DNA of 64,000 nt from positions 8,927 to 72,926 of the forward strand of contig VBJK01000078.1 of the NCBI GenBank assembly GCA_005879655.1, read 5' to 3'. The stretch comes from Chloroflexota bacterium (GTDB taxonomy: Bacteria; Chloroflexota; Ktedonobacteria; Ktedonobacterales; Ktedonobacteraceae). The translations under genes were made by a program, and so were the position numbers. Each line of letters starts with the position of its first letter. Position 1 is the stretch's first letter. The notes below the pieces were generated by a model. It was given only the letters and a program-made list of their open reading frames with translations, was not told the DNA's origin and ran no database searches. Positions 43,606-56,828 of this stretch are shown one piece after another.

Positions 43606-46050
43606 ATGAGACAAGGAAACGGTTCGGAATTGTTGGGGGTGAATGACCCGCGTAGTTCAAGCATCGGGATGATCTACGTGTCGCCCACAGACGATCGAAA
43701 AAGCGTACTGGCAGCTATTCTCACCCAAGAAAAGCTTGGTCGTAAACAAATTGCGATTGTACTGCCAACTCCAAACAAAGCATTTCAACGTGCCGTCGAT
43801 TTCGATGATTTGAAAAGCATTCGCAAGAGACTACGTGCACATCTTATCTTTATCGCCCCAGGTGGGAGCGGCCCCGCCGAGTTTGCTCGCCAGCGCCGCT
43901 TCACTGTCTACTCATCATTGGAGACCTACACAGAATCTTTACACATCACCACTGATGATGAGGCCAGTACACCTCCTGCTAGCGGACCAGCTAGAGAGCC
44001 AGATGAAAACATACGAAGATCTCGTGTGGTAACTAGTAGCGCAGCACCGAACGCAAGTACGCCGGTAACACCACCACAGCAGGCAATACAGCACGAAGAT
44101 ACCACAAAAGATGATGATGCAGTCAACTTTGATCCAGCCGTACTTGGTATAGCAGGTACCGGCGCAGCAATGGCAGCCGGTTCGCAGTGGAAACAGGATG
44201 AAGAAGATTATGCAGAGCCGTTTGAGATAGGCTACCACACACCTGATGATGCCGACGATGATCTTCCTCCCATCGCGCCAGTGCCCACTACGCCCGGTGG
44301 GAAAGCGTCTCTTGACAACGCAGTCTTCAATACAGCTCACCTTCCTGATGACCCGCCAGCAACCCCACACGACGATGAGCCAGTTCCAGTAGGATATCAG
44401 GGAAGAGCCAATGAACCCAACCCCGTCCCCATCGACCTGCGCCGCACGCCTAAGAAAACCAAAGAGCTGATTCCAGATAATAGTGTACCCACTACGGCAC
44501 GTAGAACGAGCGCGCAACCACAACGCGATGCGGGGATTATCGCCGCTGCGGGTGCGGCAGGTTTGGCGGCTAACACTGCGACTGACCTGAGCACCCCCAG
44601 CGGCGCACTAGCACGCCCTCCGGCCAGCGGTCGCAATGTCACCACGCAGCGCGGCCCACAAACAGGCGGCCCAGTTGGTCCCACGGGTCCCGGACGCAGT
44701 GGAGGTGGCCGAGGCGGCAGTAACCGTCCACAACGTTCACGGCGAGGCGCTTGGCTTATTGCGCTGGCGTTACTGGCAGCAGTCCTGCTCTTATCATGCG
44801 TTGGCTTCGCCTATCTCCAGCCCGCTACCTTCAATAAAGTTGCTAGCAATGTACCAATGGTAGGGAATCTTCTTCCCCAGGCGACCGTGACCATCACCCC
44901 GGACAGTCACCTCGTCAGTAAAAGCTATGTCGTCACCGGAGTCACAGACCCACCCAATGCCGCTCAACTGCAAATCAGCGCTCCCCAACCAACTACCTCG
45001 AACCAATCACAAACTACTGTGAATGGCACAGGTGCTACTCATATAAAACCACAACAAGCAGCAGGGTCACTAACTTTCTTTAATGCAGCAGCCTTCTCAC
45101 AGACAGTGGCTGCTGGGACAACCTTTACGATACGCAATGGGCTACAAATTGTTAACGACCAAGCTGCCATCATCCCAGCAGGGAATGGAGCAACTAATGG
45201 GTCTGCAACCGTTCCTGCACATGCTGTTGCCGCAGGCACAGCAGGGAACATGAATGCATTCACTCTCCGTCAAGTATCCTGTTGTGCTACAGGCATTTTT
45301 GTAAGTAATACAGCGGCATTTACTGGTGGAGCAGATCAAAAAGACTATAACTTTGTCAAGCAAAGCGATGTTGATGCAAAAGCGAATCCACTCAAAGATC
45401 AGCTCGTGCAGCAATCAACCAACCAGCTAAAAGCAAAGATAGCACAAGGTGAAGTGCTCATCGGGCAACCACAGTGCCAACCCAGCGTGAAAGCAGATCA
45501 GCCGATTGGCGACCAGGGTACGAACATCCCTTCAACAACCATTACGGTGTCAGTCAATTGCCGCGAACAGCTCTATAACCAGCAACAGCTGCAAAAGTTG
45601 ATGGAGAATCAGCTCAAGACAATGGCTACTGGTCAGTACGGACCAAACTACGGACTGATTGGTGCTGTCCAGGTCAAGCCTACTATCACGAAGGTCAACG
45701 ATGGAAGCGTGAATATGCTGGTTGAAGCGAAAGGGATATGGGTTTCGCAGCCAACCGATGCACAGAAGTCGGATTGGGCGAAATTGATCGCTGGCAAGAC
45801 TCCCGCTGACGCCATCTCTCTTCTGCAAAGTCAGAAAGGCATCAGCAAAGCCTCTATCCAGATGAACGGGAACACGTTACCTAGCGATCCTAACAAAATT
45901 GTCTTTAGCCCAGAAAAGGTCAATGGTCTTCCGGCCATAGCAAATCCATCGGTCAACACCAATCCTACCATCAACAATCTGCCGAATGGGGATAATCAAA
46001 CTCCGTCTGAACCCGGCAAAGGCAGTAAGGGAGGTATCCCCGTCTTATAA
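43606..46050 (+). CDS. Membrane protein with baseplate-J-like outside domain
   Basis: An 814-residue protein. Residues 1-110 form a small cytoplasmic domain with alternating strands and helices ('SSIGMIYVSPTDDRKSVLAAIL', 'QIAIVLPTPNKAFQRAVDFDDL', 'AHLIFIAPGG'). Then comes a long disordered Pro/Asp/Arg-rich part (about 115-380), one transmembrane helix (about 384-404) and an outside part from 410. The last has the baseplate J/gp47-type pattern: 'ATVTITP', 'AAGSLTFFNAAAFSQTVAAGTTFTIRNG', 'AIIPAGNGATNGSATVPAHAVAAGTAGNMNAF' and a 'VSCCATGIFVSN' motif. The kinase gene 66 bases downstream carries a paralogous outside part. The first domain is not recognised; it could sense or bind a partner in the cytoplasm. 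The role is unknown, but the pair may form a surface structure or signalling unit. Confidence 0.72.
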   Translation: MRQGNGSELLGVNDPRSSSIGMIYVSPTDDRKSVLAAILTQEKLGRKQIAIVLPTPNKAFQRAVDFDDLKSIRKRLRAHLIFIAPGGSGPAEFARQRRFTVYSSLETYTESLHITTDDEASTPPASGPAREPDENIRRSRVVTSSAAPNASTPVTPPQQAIQHEDTTKDDDAVNFDPAVLGIAGTGAAMAAGSQWKQDEEDYAEPFEIGYHTPDDADDDLPPIAPVPTTPGGKASLDNAVFNTAHLPDDPPATPHDDEPVPVGYQGRANEPNPVPIDLRRTPKKTKELIPDNSVPTTARRTSAQPQRDAGIIAAAGAAGLAANTATDLSTPSGALARPPASGRNVTTQRGPQTGGPVGPTGPGRSGGGRGGSNRPQRSRRGAWLIALALLAAVLLLSCVGFAYLQPATFNKVASNVPMVGNLLPQATVTITPDSHLVSKSYVVTGVTDPPNAAQLQISAPQPTTSNQSQTTVNGTGATHIKPQQAAGSLTFFNAAAFSQTVAAGTTFTIRNGLQIVNDQAAIIPAGNGATNGSATVPAHAVAAGTAGNMNAFTLRQVSCCATGIFVSNTAAFTGGADQKDYNFVKQSDVDAKANPLKDQLVQQSTNQLKAKIAQGEVLIGQPQCQPSVKADQPIGDQGTNIPSTTITVSVNCREQLYNQQQLQKLMENQLKTMATGQYGPNYGLIGAVQVKPTITKVNDGSVNMLVEAKGIWVSQPTDAQKSDWAKLIAGKTPADAISLLQSQKGISKASIQMNGNTLPSDPNKIVFSPEKVNGLPAIANPSVNTNPTINNLPNGDNQTPSEPGKGSKGGIPVL

Positions 46051-46115
46051 TGTCATCACGTAACTGGTAATACTACTCTAGCGGCGTAGGTATCAGGAAA
46101 GGATAAACATTCTCG

Positions 46116-48512
46116 ATGCTGTCACTGGAAGGCAAACAATTAGGGAATTACGATGTCACGCGGCGCATTCGCGTTGGCGGCATGGGTGCTGTCTACGAAG
46201 GGCGACAGCGTACGGCGTTTGATCGGCGCGTTGCCATCAAAGTGATCCTGGGGAATTACTCCAACGATCGGGATATGCGCCGCCGTTTTATGCGTGAAGC
46301 TCGTACTGTAGCACAACTACACCACCCACATATCTTGCCGCTCATTGAGTTCGGTGACGAGCAAGGCATTCTCTATCTGGTTATGCCCTTTATCGATGGT
46401 GGTACCCTTACTAGTTACCTGCGCCAAACCCTGCCCGACCTGGGTGAGGTCGCGGCCATCTATCAACAATTGCTGGATGCCGTCGAATATGCACACGATG
46501 AAGGCTTGATTCATCGTGATATCAAATCGTCAAACGTGCTGCTAGAGATGCGTCGTAGCGGACCACCCTATGTCTATCTTGCTGACTTTGGCCTAGTGCG
46601 CATCGCCCGTTCTGCGACGCATGGCTTGCGCAGTGATCTGGATGATACCAGCAAAGTGGGCAAACCTATACCGCTCGATCAGGTCCCCGGCACGCCGCAT
46701 TATATGGCCCCCGAACAAACGCGCGGGATTGTTACTCCGCAAACCGATATCTATGCGCTTGGCGTCTTGCTCTATCAGATGCTGACAGGCGAATTGCCCT
46801 ATAACCACCCCGATGATATACGTGTCATACAAATGCATATGCAGGCATCTATTCCCGCACCAAGCAAACATGACGCCTCTATACCACCAGAGATAGATGA
46901 AGTTGTACGTATGGCTATGGCGAAACGGCCTGAAGCACGCTATAGCACGATCACAGCGCTACGAGCTGCGTTCCTCGCAGCCATGAGAGGCCCGATTGCT
47001 GCCCTGGAAGAAGGTACATCACCATCATCATTCAATTCACCACGCCTCGCACAAACTGGGCGGCGTACTGTACCAGTGCTACCGCTGGAAAACGAGCCAC
47101 CACCATCACCGCTGACTTCCCGCCGTCTACGTAATGACCTCGCGCCACTCGCATTACGAGATCAGCGAGAGATGTACGCCAGACAGCGCACAACCGAAAA
47201 TGTGCCGCTTCATCTACCAGCCCCTTTTACAAGAGCTGCCCGCCACCGTGCACGCGTCACCGAAGAACCACCACCAGTCCCTGCACGCCGTGAACGGAAT
47301 CCTCATGGCTATAAGAAACGACAGACCTCATTGCCGCTAGTGATAGTCGCAGTGAGTGTGCTCCTGCTGATCATACTCATCACGCCGCATGCTCTCGGTC
47401 TCAATCTCTTCCCGGCGGACATTCCCTTGATCGGGGCCTCGGCTACGGCCAGCGTTTATATCACGCCGAAGAAAACAACGGTACAAAATAGCTACATCTT
47501 GACGGCCTCGCCCAAAGTAAAAGAAGCCGATTGGATGACACACACGCTACCCGACCGCCAGCTCCAGAGCAACGCGAGCGCCACTGAGACCACCCCAACC
47601 ACCGGCAGACAAACAAGTGGCGCGCAACAGGCTCACGGTACCATCGAATTTAGCAATAGCACGAATACTACGATCTCACTGCCCGCACAAATGACACTTA
47701 CTAACTCTGATGGCATACGGATTCAGACGACGCAAAACGTCCAGGTCCCAAGAAACCAGGAAGGACAGAATGGCAAAGCGACGGTACCAGCCATCGCCGT
47801 TAACGCCGGTGCCAATGGCAATATTGCCGCCCATACCCTGGATGGTTCTTGTTGCAATAACGGTGTGAGTGTCAGTAACCCGGCTCCCTTTGTTGATGGC
47901 AGCGATGGAAAAGTGATTCACATCGTCAGTCAGGCCGATGTAAACAACGCGAAAGATGCTCTTACTCTACGACTTGAACAGCAAATTCAGCAAAATATGC
48001 AGCAGCAGCTACAGAAGAACGAAAGGCTCGCCAAAACACCTATCTATACAGTGAACAGTACAGCTGGCCCCGATGTCGGCACAGCAAGCGATCAGGTTCA
48101 GATCACTGTCACTATTGCAGCCACCGCCATCGCATATGATTATAACAGCGCAACATCTATAGTGTATCGCTTGCTGAACCAGGAAGTTCAGGAACAGAAA
48201 GCAAATCAGAAACTTGATCAAGCCTTCCAGCTACAGGATACACCAACGCTGATCAACGAACCCAAAATAGATCTTGGACAAAATGGTGTCATCTACCTCA
48301 GCATCTCGGTGCGCGGCCTCTGGGTTTACAAACTCACCCCCGAACAATTGACACGCTGGATACCATATATCAAAGGAGCTAGCTCTGACGCCTCATATGC
48401 CTACCTCAAAACACAACCAGGCGTAGCTAATGTCGATATCCGCTTGGCGTTCGGCACAGACCACCTGCCTTCTAATGTGAATGACATTCATGTTTTACTA
48501 ATAAACAACTAA
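46116..48512 (+). CDS. Ser/Thr protein kinase with baseplate-J-like outside domain
   Basis: A 798-residue membrane protein kinase. The kinase domain (about 10-285) has a Gly-rich loop 'VGGMGAVYEG', 'VAIKVIL' with the catalytic Lys, 'HRDIKSSN' (about 133) and DFG ('ADFGLVR', about 155), so it looks active. After a basic Pro-rich stretch there is one transmembrane helix (about 408-428) and an outside part with the same layout as the upstream protein: 'ASVYITPKK', 'GTIEFSNSTNTTISLPAQMTLT', 'GKATVPAIAVNAGANGNIAAHTL', and 'GSCCNNGVSVSN'. The outside part may bind cell-wall or surface material and signal inward. It lies 66 bases after its partner, and GGAAAGG precedes ATG 46116, so co-transcription is likely. 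Confidence 0.88.
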   Translation: MLSLEGKQLGNYDVTRRIRVGGMGAVYEGRQRTAFDRRVAIKVILGNYSNDRDMRRRFMREARTVAQLHHPHILPLIEFGDEQGILYLVMPFIDGGTLTSYLRQTLPDLGEVAAIYQQLLDAVEYAHDEGLIHRDIKSSNVLLEMRRSGPPYVYLADFGLVRIARSATHGLRSDLDDTSKVGKPIPLDQVPGTPHYMAPEQTRGIVTPQTDIYALGVLLYQMLTGELPYNHPDDIRVIQMHMQASIPAPSKHDASIPPEIDEVVRMAMAKRPEARYSTITALRAAFLAAMRGPIAALEEGTSPSSFNSPRLAQTGRRTVPVLPLENEPPPSPLTSRRLRNDLAPLALRDQREMYARQRTTENVPLHLPAPFTRAARHRARVTEEPPPVPARRERNPHGYKKRQTSLPLVIVAVSVLLLIILITPHALGLNLFPADIPLIGASATASVYITPKKTTVQNSYILTASPKVKEADWMTHTLPDRQLQSNASATETTPTTGRQTSGAQQAHGTIEFSNSTNTTISLPAQMTLTNSDGIRIQTTQNVQVPRNQEGQNGKATVPAIAVNAGANGNIAAHTLDGSCCNNGVSVSNPAPFVDGSDGKVIHIVSQADVNNAKDALTLRLEQQIQQNMQQQLQKNERLAKTPIYTVNSTAGPDVGTASDQVQITVTIAATAIAYDYNSATSIVYRLLNQEVQEQKANQKLDQAFQLQDTPTLINEPKIDLGQNGVIYLSISVRGLWVYKLTPEQLTRWIPYIKGASSDASYAYLKTQPGVANVDIRLAFGTDHLPSNVNDIHVLLINN

Positions 48513-48752
48513 AAGTGTGATCGTTCATATAAATGTGCACAAAAAACAAAAGGCATGGGATTCAAGTCGATTTCTTGCCTTCTAAAGACGATTAATATAT
48601 ACTTATAGATGTAGGATACGTTCCCACCAGGCAAGGATGCCTCTCTATTAGACGTTCGCTCGGCTCATATCACCCAACCTACATCACTCTCCCCACTTAC
48701 TTTTGCACTGAGCGGAGCAGTAGTACCTCTATCCTTTTGAGCAAAGATACGC

Positions 48753-48758
48753 TATAAT
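48753..48758 (+). promoter_or_regulatory. Candidate -10 box for the zinc-ribbon membrane protein
   Basis: GCTATAATGG holds a perfect TATAAT at 48753-48758, 62 bases before the ATG at 48820. No good -35 is seen, so it may be an extended -10 promoter. The rest of 48513-48819 shows nothing recognisable. Confidence 0.3.
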
Positions 48759-48819
48759 GGCATCCATAATAAGCCATCAGTGATCTGTTAGAAGAGAAAT
48801 TAGAGCGAGGGTCCGTCAA

Positions 48820-49867
48820 ATGAGATGTCCCAGATGCGGAAACGAAGCAAGCCAGGAGGAACCATTCTGCGGGCAATGTGGTGCTCCAACTGAGCAGCAA
48901 ATATATAGAACAAACAATGTATCTTTTACACCGCATCAACCAATGCAGCCGCCTTCTGACCCAAATCAACAAACACGATTTTATCAGGACGCGACCGAAG
49001 CCATATCTATTTATCCTAAACAGGCAGGTCCAGCCTACCCCACCGCGTATCAGCGAGACCCCAACGCTTGCCGCACTTCCACCAAGCCCGGTCCCTCCCC
49101 CACCAGCGTACAATCATGGTTACTATATGCAGAGTCAGGCCCTCCCTCTTCAGCAACGATCACATAATACTACTATAATTGTAATCTGTATCTGTCTCGT
49201 TGTTGTTCTGCTTGGCGCGATCGGTATCACTACTTTGCTCATGACGAGAAATCAGCAGGCTATCCAAGTGCATCAGACAGCGATAGCAACCCCTGCTGCG
49301 ACAGCAATTGCAACACCAAGTCCGACTCCATTGCCAACGCCCTCGCCTACGGCGCTCCCAACACCAACGACGGCACCAGTGACACCAACACCTGTAGCAG
49401 ATGCAGGTTTCTCATGGTGTGGTGCAACCTGTACACCTTATAACTTCTCCGTAGAATACCCAAATGGATGGACCGCAGGAGCTGCCACCAACGGCGCAGG
49501 AGTACAGTTCACTAATCCGGCACAGCTTGACCAGTTTATCTCCATCAAAGCGCTTGGTCCGACAGCAAGTCCGGCTAGCACTCTTGTCAGTAGCGATCTG
49601 CAAACGAATTTTGCAAGTAAAGTTGGCTACACACCGCCAACGGGCTATTCAAGTGGCACTATTAGTGGTGAAACATGGATTGCCGCATTAGCCTATTACC
49701 AAAGTGACGCTCAACAGAAAGAGCGTATTATTGTCTATGCCACGGTCCACCAGGGCAAGGGATATATCATCGAACTCAATGCGGCAGATGCTCAGTTTGA
49801 TGCTGTTAACGCTCAGTTCTTTAATGTCGTGCTCTCAAAGTTCCGGTTCCTACAGCCAACACTGTAA
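48820..49867 (+). pseudogene. Zinc-ribbon membrane protein with one-base frameshift in a C-run
   Basis: The frame from ATG 48820 starts with a zinc ribbon (MRCPRCGNEASQEEPFCGQCG) and a polar linker up to 'AGPAYPT'. At the run of four C at 49038-49041 it goes out of frame. If one C is removed, it continues as 'PPRISETPTLAALPPSPVPPPPAY', a transmembrane helix ('TTIIVICICLVVVLLGAIGITTLL', about 110-134), a Thr/Pro-rich stalk and an outside domain 'SWCGATCTPYNFSVEYPNGW', ending at 49867. The layout (zinc ribbon, helix, stalk, outside domain) is common in Ktedonobacteria-like genomes as I know them. As in the T-run case, the break is either a real slip or a sequencing error. It ends ten bases before the next gene. 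Confidence 0.65.
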
Positions 49868-49877
49868 TGGAGGTGCT

Positions 49878-51383
49878 TTGAAAGCTTTTCTACTCATCCT
49901 GGTATTTATAAGTGGTATGACCAGCCTGGCACTCGAAATGTGTGCCTCGCATCTCCTTGGAGCTTACTTTGGGTCGTCCCTCTACATCTGGGCGGTACTC
50001 ATCGGGCTGATCCTGGTCTATTTGACCATCGGCTATTTTCTTGGTGGCCGTCTCGCGGATCGCTACCCATCTGAACGGGTACTCTGTATTATCACGGCTC
50101 TAGCCGCCTTAGCGACCTCGCTGATCCCATTTGTCAGCCAGGGTATTCTTTCCTGGTCCGTGAACGCTATTGCCCAGGTTTCAGTGAGTGCCTTTGTCAG
50201 TTCCCTCTTAGGGAGTGTCTTGCTCTTCGCGGTACCGGTCACGCTCTTGGGCCTCGTCTCACCATTTGCCATCCGTCTGGTAACGAGAAGTGTGAAGCAG
50301 AGTGGGCATGTCAGTGGTTCTCTGTATGCCATCTCCACCATCGGGAGTATGCTAGGTGCATTTGTGCCGGTACTCTGGTTCATCCCAACTTATGGGGTGC
50401 GCCGCACGTTCCTCATCTATGGAGCACTGCTCTTTGCCGCCTCTCTGTGGGGCCTGCGCCCGCTATGGCGGCCAGTATTCGCGCTCGCCTTGCTTATGCT
50501 AGCACTACCACTCGGACCATTGAAAGCTATCCCCTATTTGACATACGAGCGGGAGTCAGTGTACAACTATATTCAGGTGACACAACTTCCTGATGGTACG
50601 CGTCAGCTTATCCTTAACGAAGGACAGGCAATACATTCAATCTATTATCCAGATCGCAACAAAGTGCTGACAGGCCAGTACTGGGATTACTTCCTGGCGG
50701 CACCGTACTTTAACGAGGGTTTTACCCCTCAACAATTACGTCGCGTTGGTATTATCGGCTTAGCCGGTGGCACCATCGCGCGCCAGTTTACTCAAGTATA
50801 TGGACCAGTGCCAATTGATGGTGTTGAAATTGATCCAGCTATTGTAGATGTCGGGAAACAGTATTTTGCTATGAACGAGCCAAATTTGCACGTCCATGTC
50901 CAGGACGGGCGGACATTTTTAGCCACGACACAAGCCAGGTATGATGTTGTAGCCATTGATGCCTTTCAACAACCATATATTCCGTTCCAGCTGACTACAC
51001 GCGAGTTCTTCACAGACATTCGCTCGCACCTCTCACCCACAGGCGTCGTCGCCCTCAATACGGGACACACTACACACGATTTTCGTTTAGTGCAGGCGTT
51101 TGTCAACACAATGAGCCAAGTCTTCCCTAGCATCTATGTCTTCAACGTCCCAGGAACCTTCAATACTGAAGTGATGGCTACGATGCAACCGACCTCACTG
51201 GACACCTTTCGTGCTCAACTCGCACAGTCCAATTCATCAACTACGCTAGGCCAGGTTGCCAGGGAGGTCTTACCTGTTGCCTCACAAGGCCGTGCCGATA
51301 GCGGGCTCGTCTTCACAGATGATTGCGCCCCTATTGAACAGATCACAGACCAGTTGCTATTAAGCTATATTCAGCAACCCTGA
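49878..51383 (+). CDS. Fused membrane/spermidine-synthase-like methyltransferase protein
   Basis: A 501-residue protein with an N-terminal part of about six to eight transmembrane helices (roughly 1-210) and a C-terminal spermidine-synthase-like Rossmann domain with 'GLAGGTIARQF' (SAM/dcSAM-binding loop), 'IDGVEIDPAIVDVGKQYF' and 'YDVVAIDAFQQPYIPFQLTTREFF'. The Asp that would act as base for polyamine transfer lies in 'AIDAF'. Such fusions are widespread and mostly uncharacterised; some modify polyamines or act on lipids. The TTG at 49878 has GGAGGTG immediately upstream; the long frame from 49704 is out of register with the neighbour and was rejected. It starts 10 bases after the frameshifted gene, so they may be an operon. 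Confidence 0.85.
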   Translation: MKAFLLILVFISGMTSLALEMCASHLLGAYFGSSLYIWAVLIGLILVYLTIGYFLGGRLADRYPSERVLCIITALAALATSLIPFVSQGILSWSVNAIAQVSVSAFVSSLLGSVLLFAVPVTLLGLVSPFAIRLVTRSVKQSGHVSGSLYAISTIGSMLGAFVPVLWFIPTYGVRRTFLIYGALLFAASLWGLRPLWRPVFALALLMLALPLGPLKAIPYLTYERESVYNYIQVTQLPDGTRQLILNEGQAIHSIYYPDRNKVLTGQYWDYFLAAPYFNEGFTPQQLRRVGIIGLAGGTIARQFTQVYGPVPIDGVEIDPAIVDVGKQYFAMNEPNLHVHVQDGRTFLATTQARYDVVAIDAFQQPYIPFQLTTREFFTDIRSHLSPTGVVALNTGHTTHDFRLVQAFVNTMSQVFPSIYVFNVPGTFNTEVMATMQPTSLDTFRAQLAQSNSSTTLGQVAREVLPVASQGRADSGLVFTDDCAPIEQITDQLLLSYIQQP

Positions 51384-51517
51384 GTATTGACTGATAGCCA
51401 CCAAACTTTGTAATGTAAAGAGACACGGTCTAGAAAGCCAAAGCTTCATCGGAAAAGTGTTTGGATGTTATCCAAGATATTCGTAACTTGTGTAATTTCC
51501 ATAGCTCTTACGATTAG

Positions 51518-52911
<1,394 letters not shown>

Positions 52912-52912
<1 letters not shown>

Positions 52913-53003
52913 GCCTATCCCAACATTTATGCTACGAAGGGCAAGAGAGTTATAAACCAGTTATAATCTCTTGCCCTTCGTAGCATGAATGTTGGGATAG
53001 GCC
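52912..53003. terminator. 37-bp hairpin after purA
   Basis: Arms 52912-52948 and 52967-53003 pair over 37 bp with a single T-G wobble, and an 18-base loop. The left arm begins at the last base of the purA stop codon. The 122-bp-type repeat begins right after the right arm. Confidence 0.65.
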
Positions 53004-53123
53004 TTGTGCAGAATCCCAAAACCTTTTGGGGAATGGCAAAATTTGGGGACACCCCAAGCCCCGCCAGAGCGGCTTCGCCCCCTGGACCCCCAATCCCTAT
53101 TGGCTCTCGTGTTTTTGCACTAC
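53003..53123. repeat. Dispersed repeat, inverted copy 3
   Basis: A reverse-orientation relative of the 122-bp element: CTTGTGCAGAA at the left and TTTTTGCACTA near the right, with the core GGGGACACCCCAAGCCCCGCC. It fills the space between purA and rph. Confidence 0.7.
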
Positions 53124-53147
53124 GAGGAAGATAACAACTTCCCGACT

Positions 53148-56036
<2,889 letters not shown>

Positions 56037-56105
56037 GTTGATGCGTATTGGACAATCCCTTGTGGGTGTCCTACCCTCGCGGCGTCGGGGGGGGATGACG
56101 GGCAC

Positions 56106-56828
56106 TTATTTGAAGCCTATTGCGCCCAGCGGTTTCTTTGCCATTACAGATCCACTGCGTGGAAATTGCGCGGGACAGAGTGTACGCTGCTCCCAGACTA
56201 GTAAGTGGCGATCATCCGCTAAACCGGGTAGCTCCACCCGCACATCAGCCTTGAAGGCTACTCCCATCTGCGATGCCGCACGCTTGCCCTGTGCTAACTC
56301 CTCGGCGAAGTCGCCCTTTTTCGGCAGAATGATCCGCCCCCCTACACGGCAAAATGGCGCTGCATACTCCAGCAAAATGGGCATAGATGCGACGGCACGC
56401 GCAGTAACTACATCAAATGCGTTACGATACTCAGCTGTGTGCGCTCTCTCCTCAGCACGCCCATGCTCAGCGCTCACGCCCTTAAGCTCTAACATGTCGA
56501 TGACATGTTGCATGAAGGTCACTTTTTTACCAGTCGCCTCCAAGAGTAGCACCTGCCATTGAGGGCGCACTATTTTGAGAGGGAGGCCGGGGAAGCCCGC
56601 TCCTGCCCCTATATCCAGTAAACGCGCTGACGGTCTATCATAGACCGTTAGTAAAGACAACGAATCGAGGAAATGTTTCGTTAAAACTTCCTCTGGATCA
56701 GTAATTGCTGTCAGGTTGAAGCGTGCGTTCCAAGTGAGCAATTCTTGCCGATAGCGCTGAAACTGTTCCAATAGTTGTACATTGTCGATAGTTAGGCCCA
56801 CTTGCTGTAGACCTTCAATAAAGTTCAT
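56106..56828 (-). CDS. rsmG: 16S rRNA (guanine-N7) methyltransferase RsmG
   Basis: RsmG methylates G527 of 16S rRNA using SAM. The 240-residue protein has the family pattern: 'WNARFNLTAITDPEEVLTKHFLDSL', the SAM motif 'LLDIGAGAGFPGLPLKI', 'VLLLEATGKKVTFM', and 'AFDVVTARAVASMPILLEYAAP'. It lies at the 3' end of a minus-strand operon: its ATG overlaps the VWA gene stop by four bases (ATGA). The last residues ('KKPLGAIGFK') fall in sequence that also occurs in the GC-rich repeat at 24865-24960, so the tail may come from a repeat insertion. Confidence 0.93.
   Translation of the reverse strand: MNFIEGLQQVGLTIDNVQLLEQFQRYRQELLTWNARFNLTAITDPEEVLTKHFLDSLSLLTVYDRPSARLLDIGAGAGFPGLPLKIVRPQWQVLLLEATGKKVTFMQHVIDMLELKGVSAEHGRAEERAHTAEYRNAFDVVTARAVASMPILLEYAAPFCRVGGRIILPKKGDFAEELAQGKRAASQMGVAFKADVRVELPGLADDRHLLVWEQRTLCPAQFPRSGSVMAKKPLGAIGFK

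Noticed and set aside
43939..44523. Long minus-strand frame of 194 residues inside the membrane protein gene
   Set aside because: It is antisense to a clear gene with skewed codons; the Cys/Trp-rich translation is a mirror of Pro/Asp/Thr codons.
49704..49877. Upstream extension of the spermidine-synthase-like gene
   Set aside because: It lies inside the frameshifted zinc-ribbon gene in another frame; TTG 49878 with GGAGGTG is a better start.
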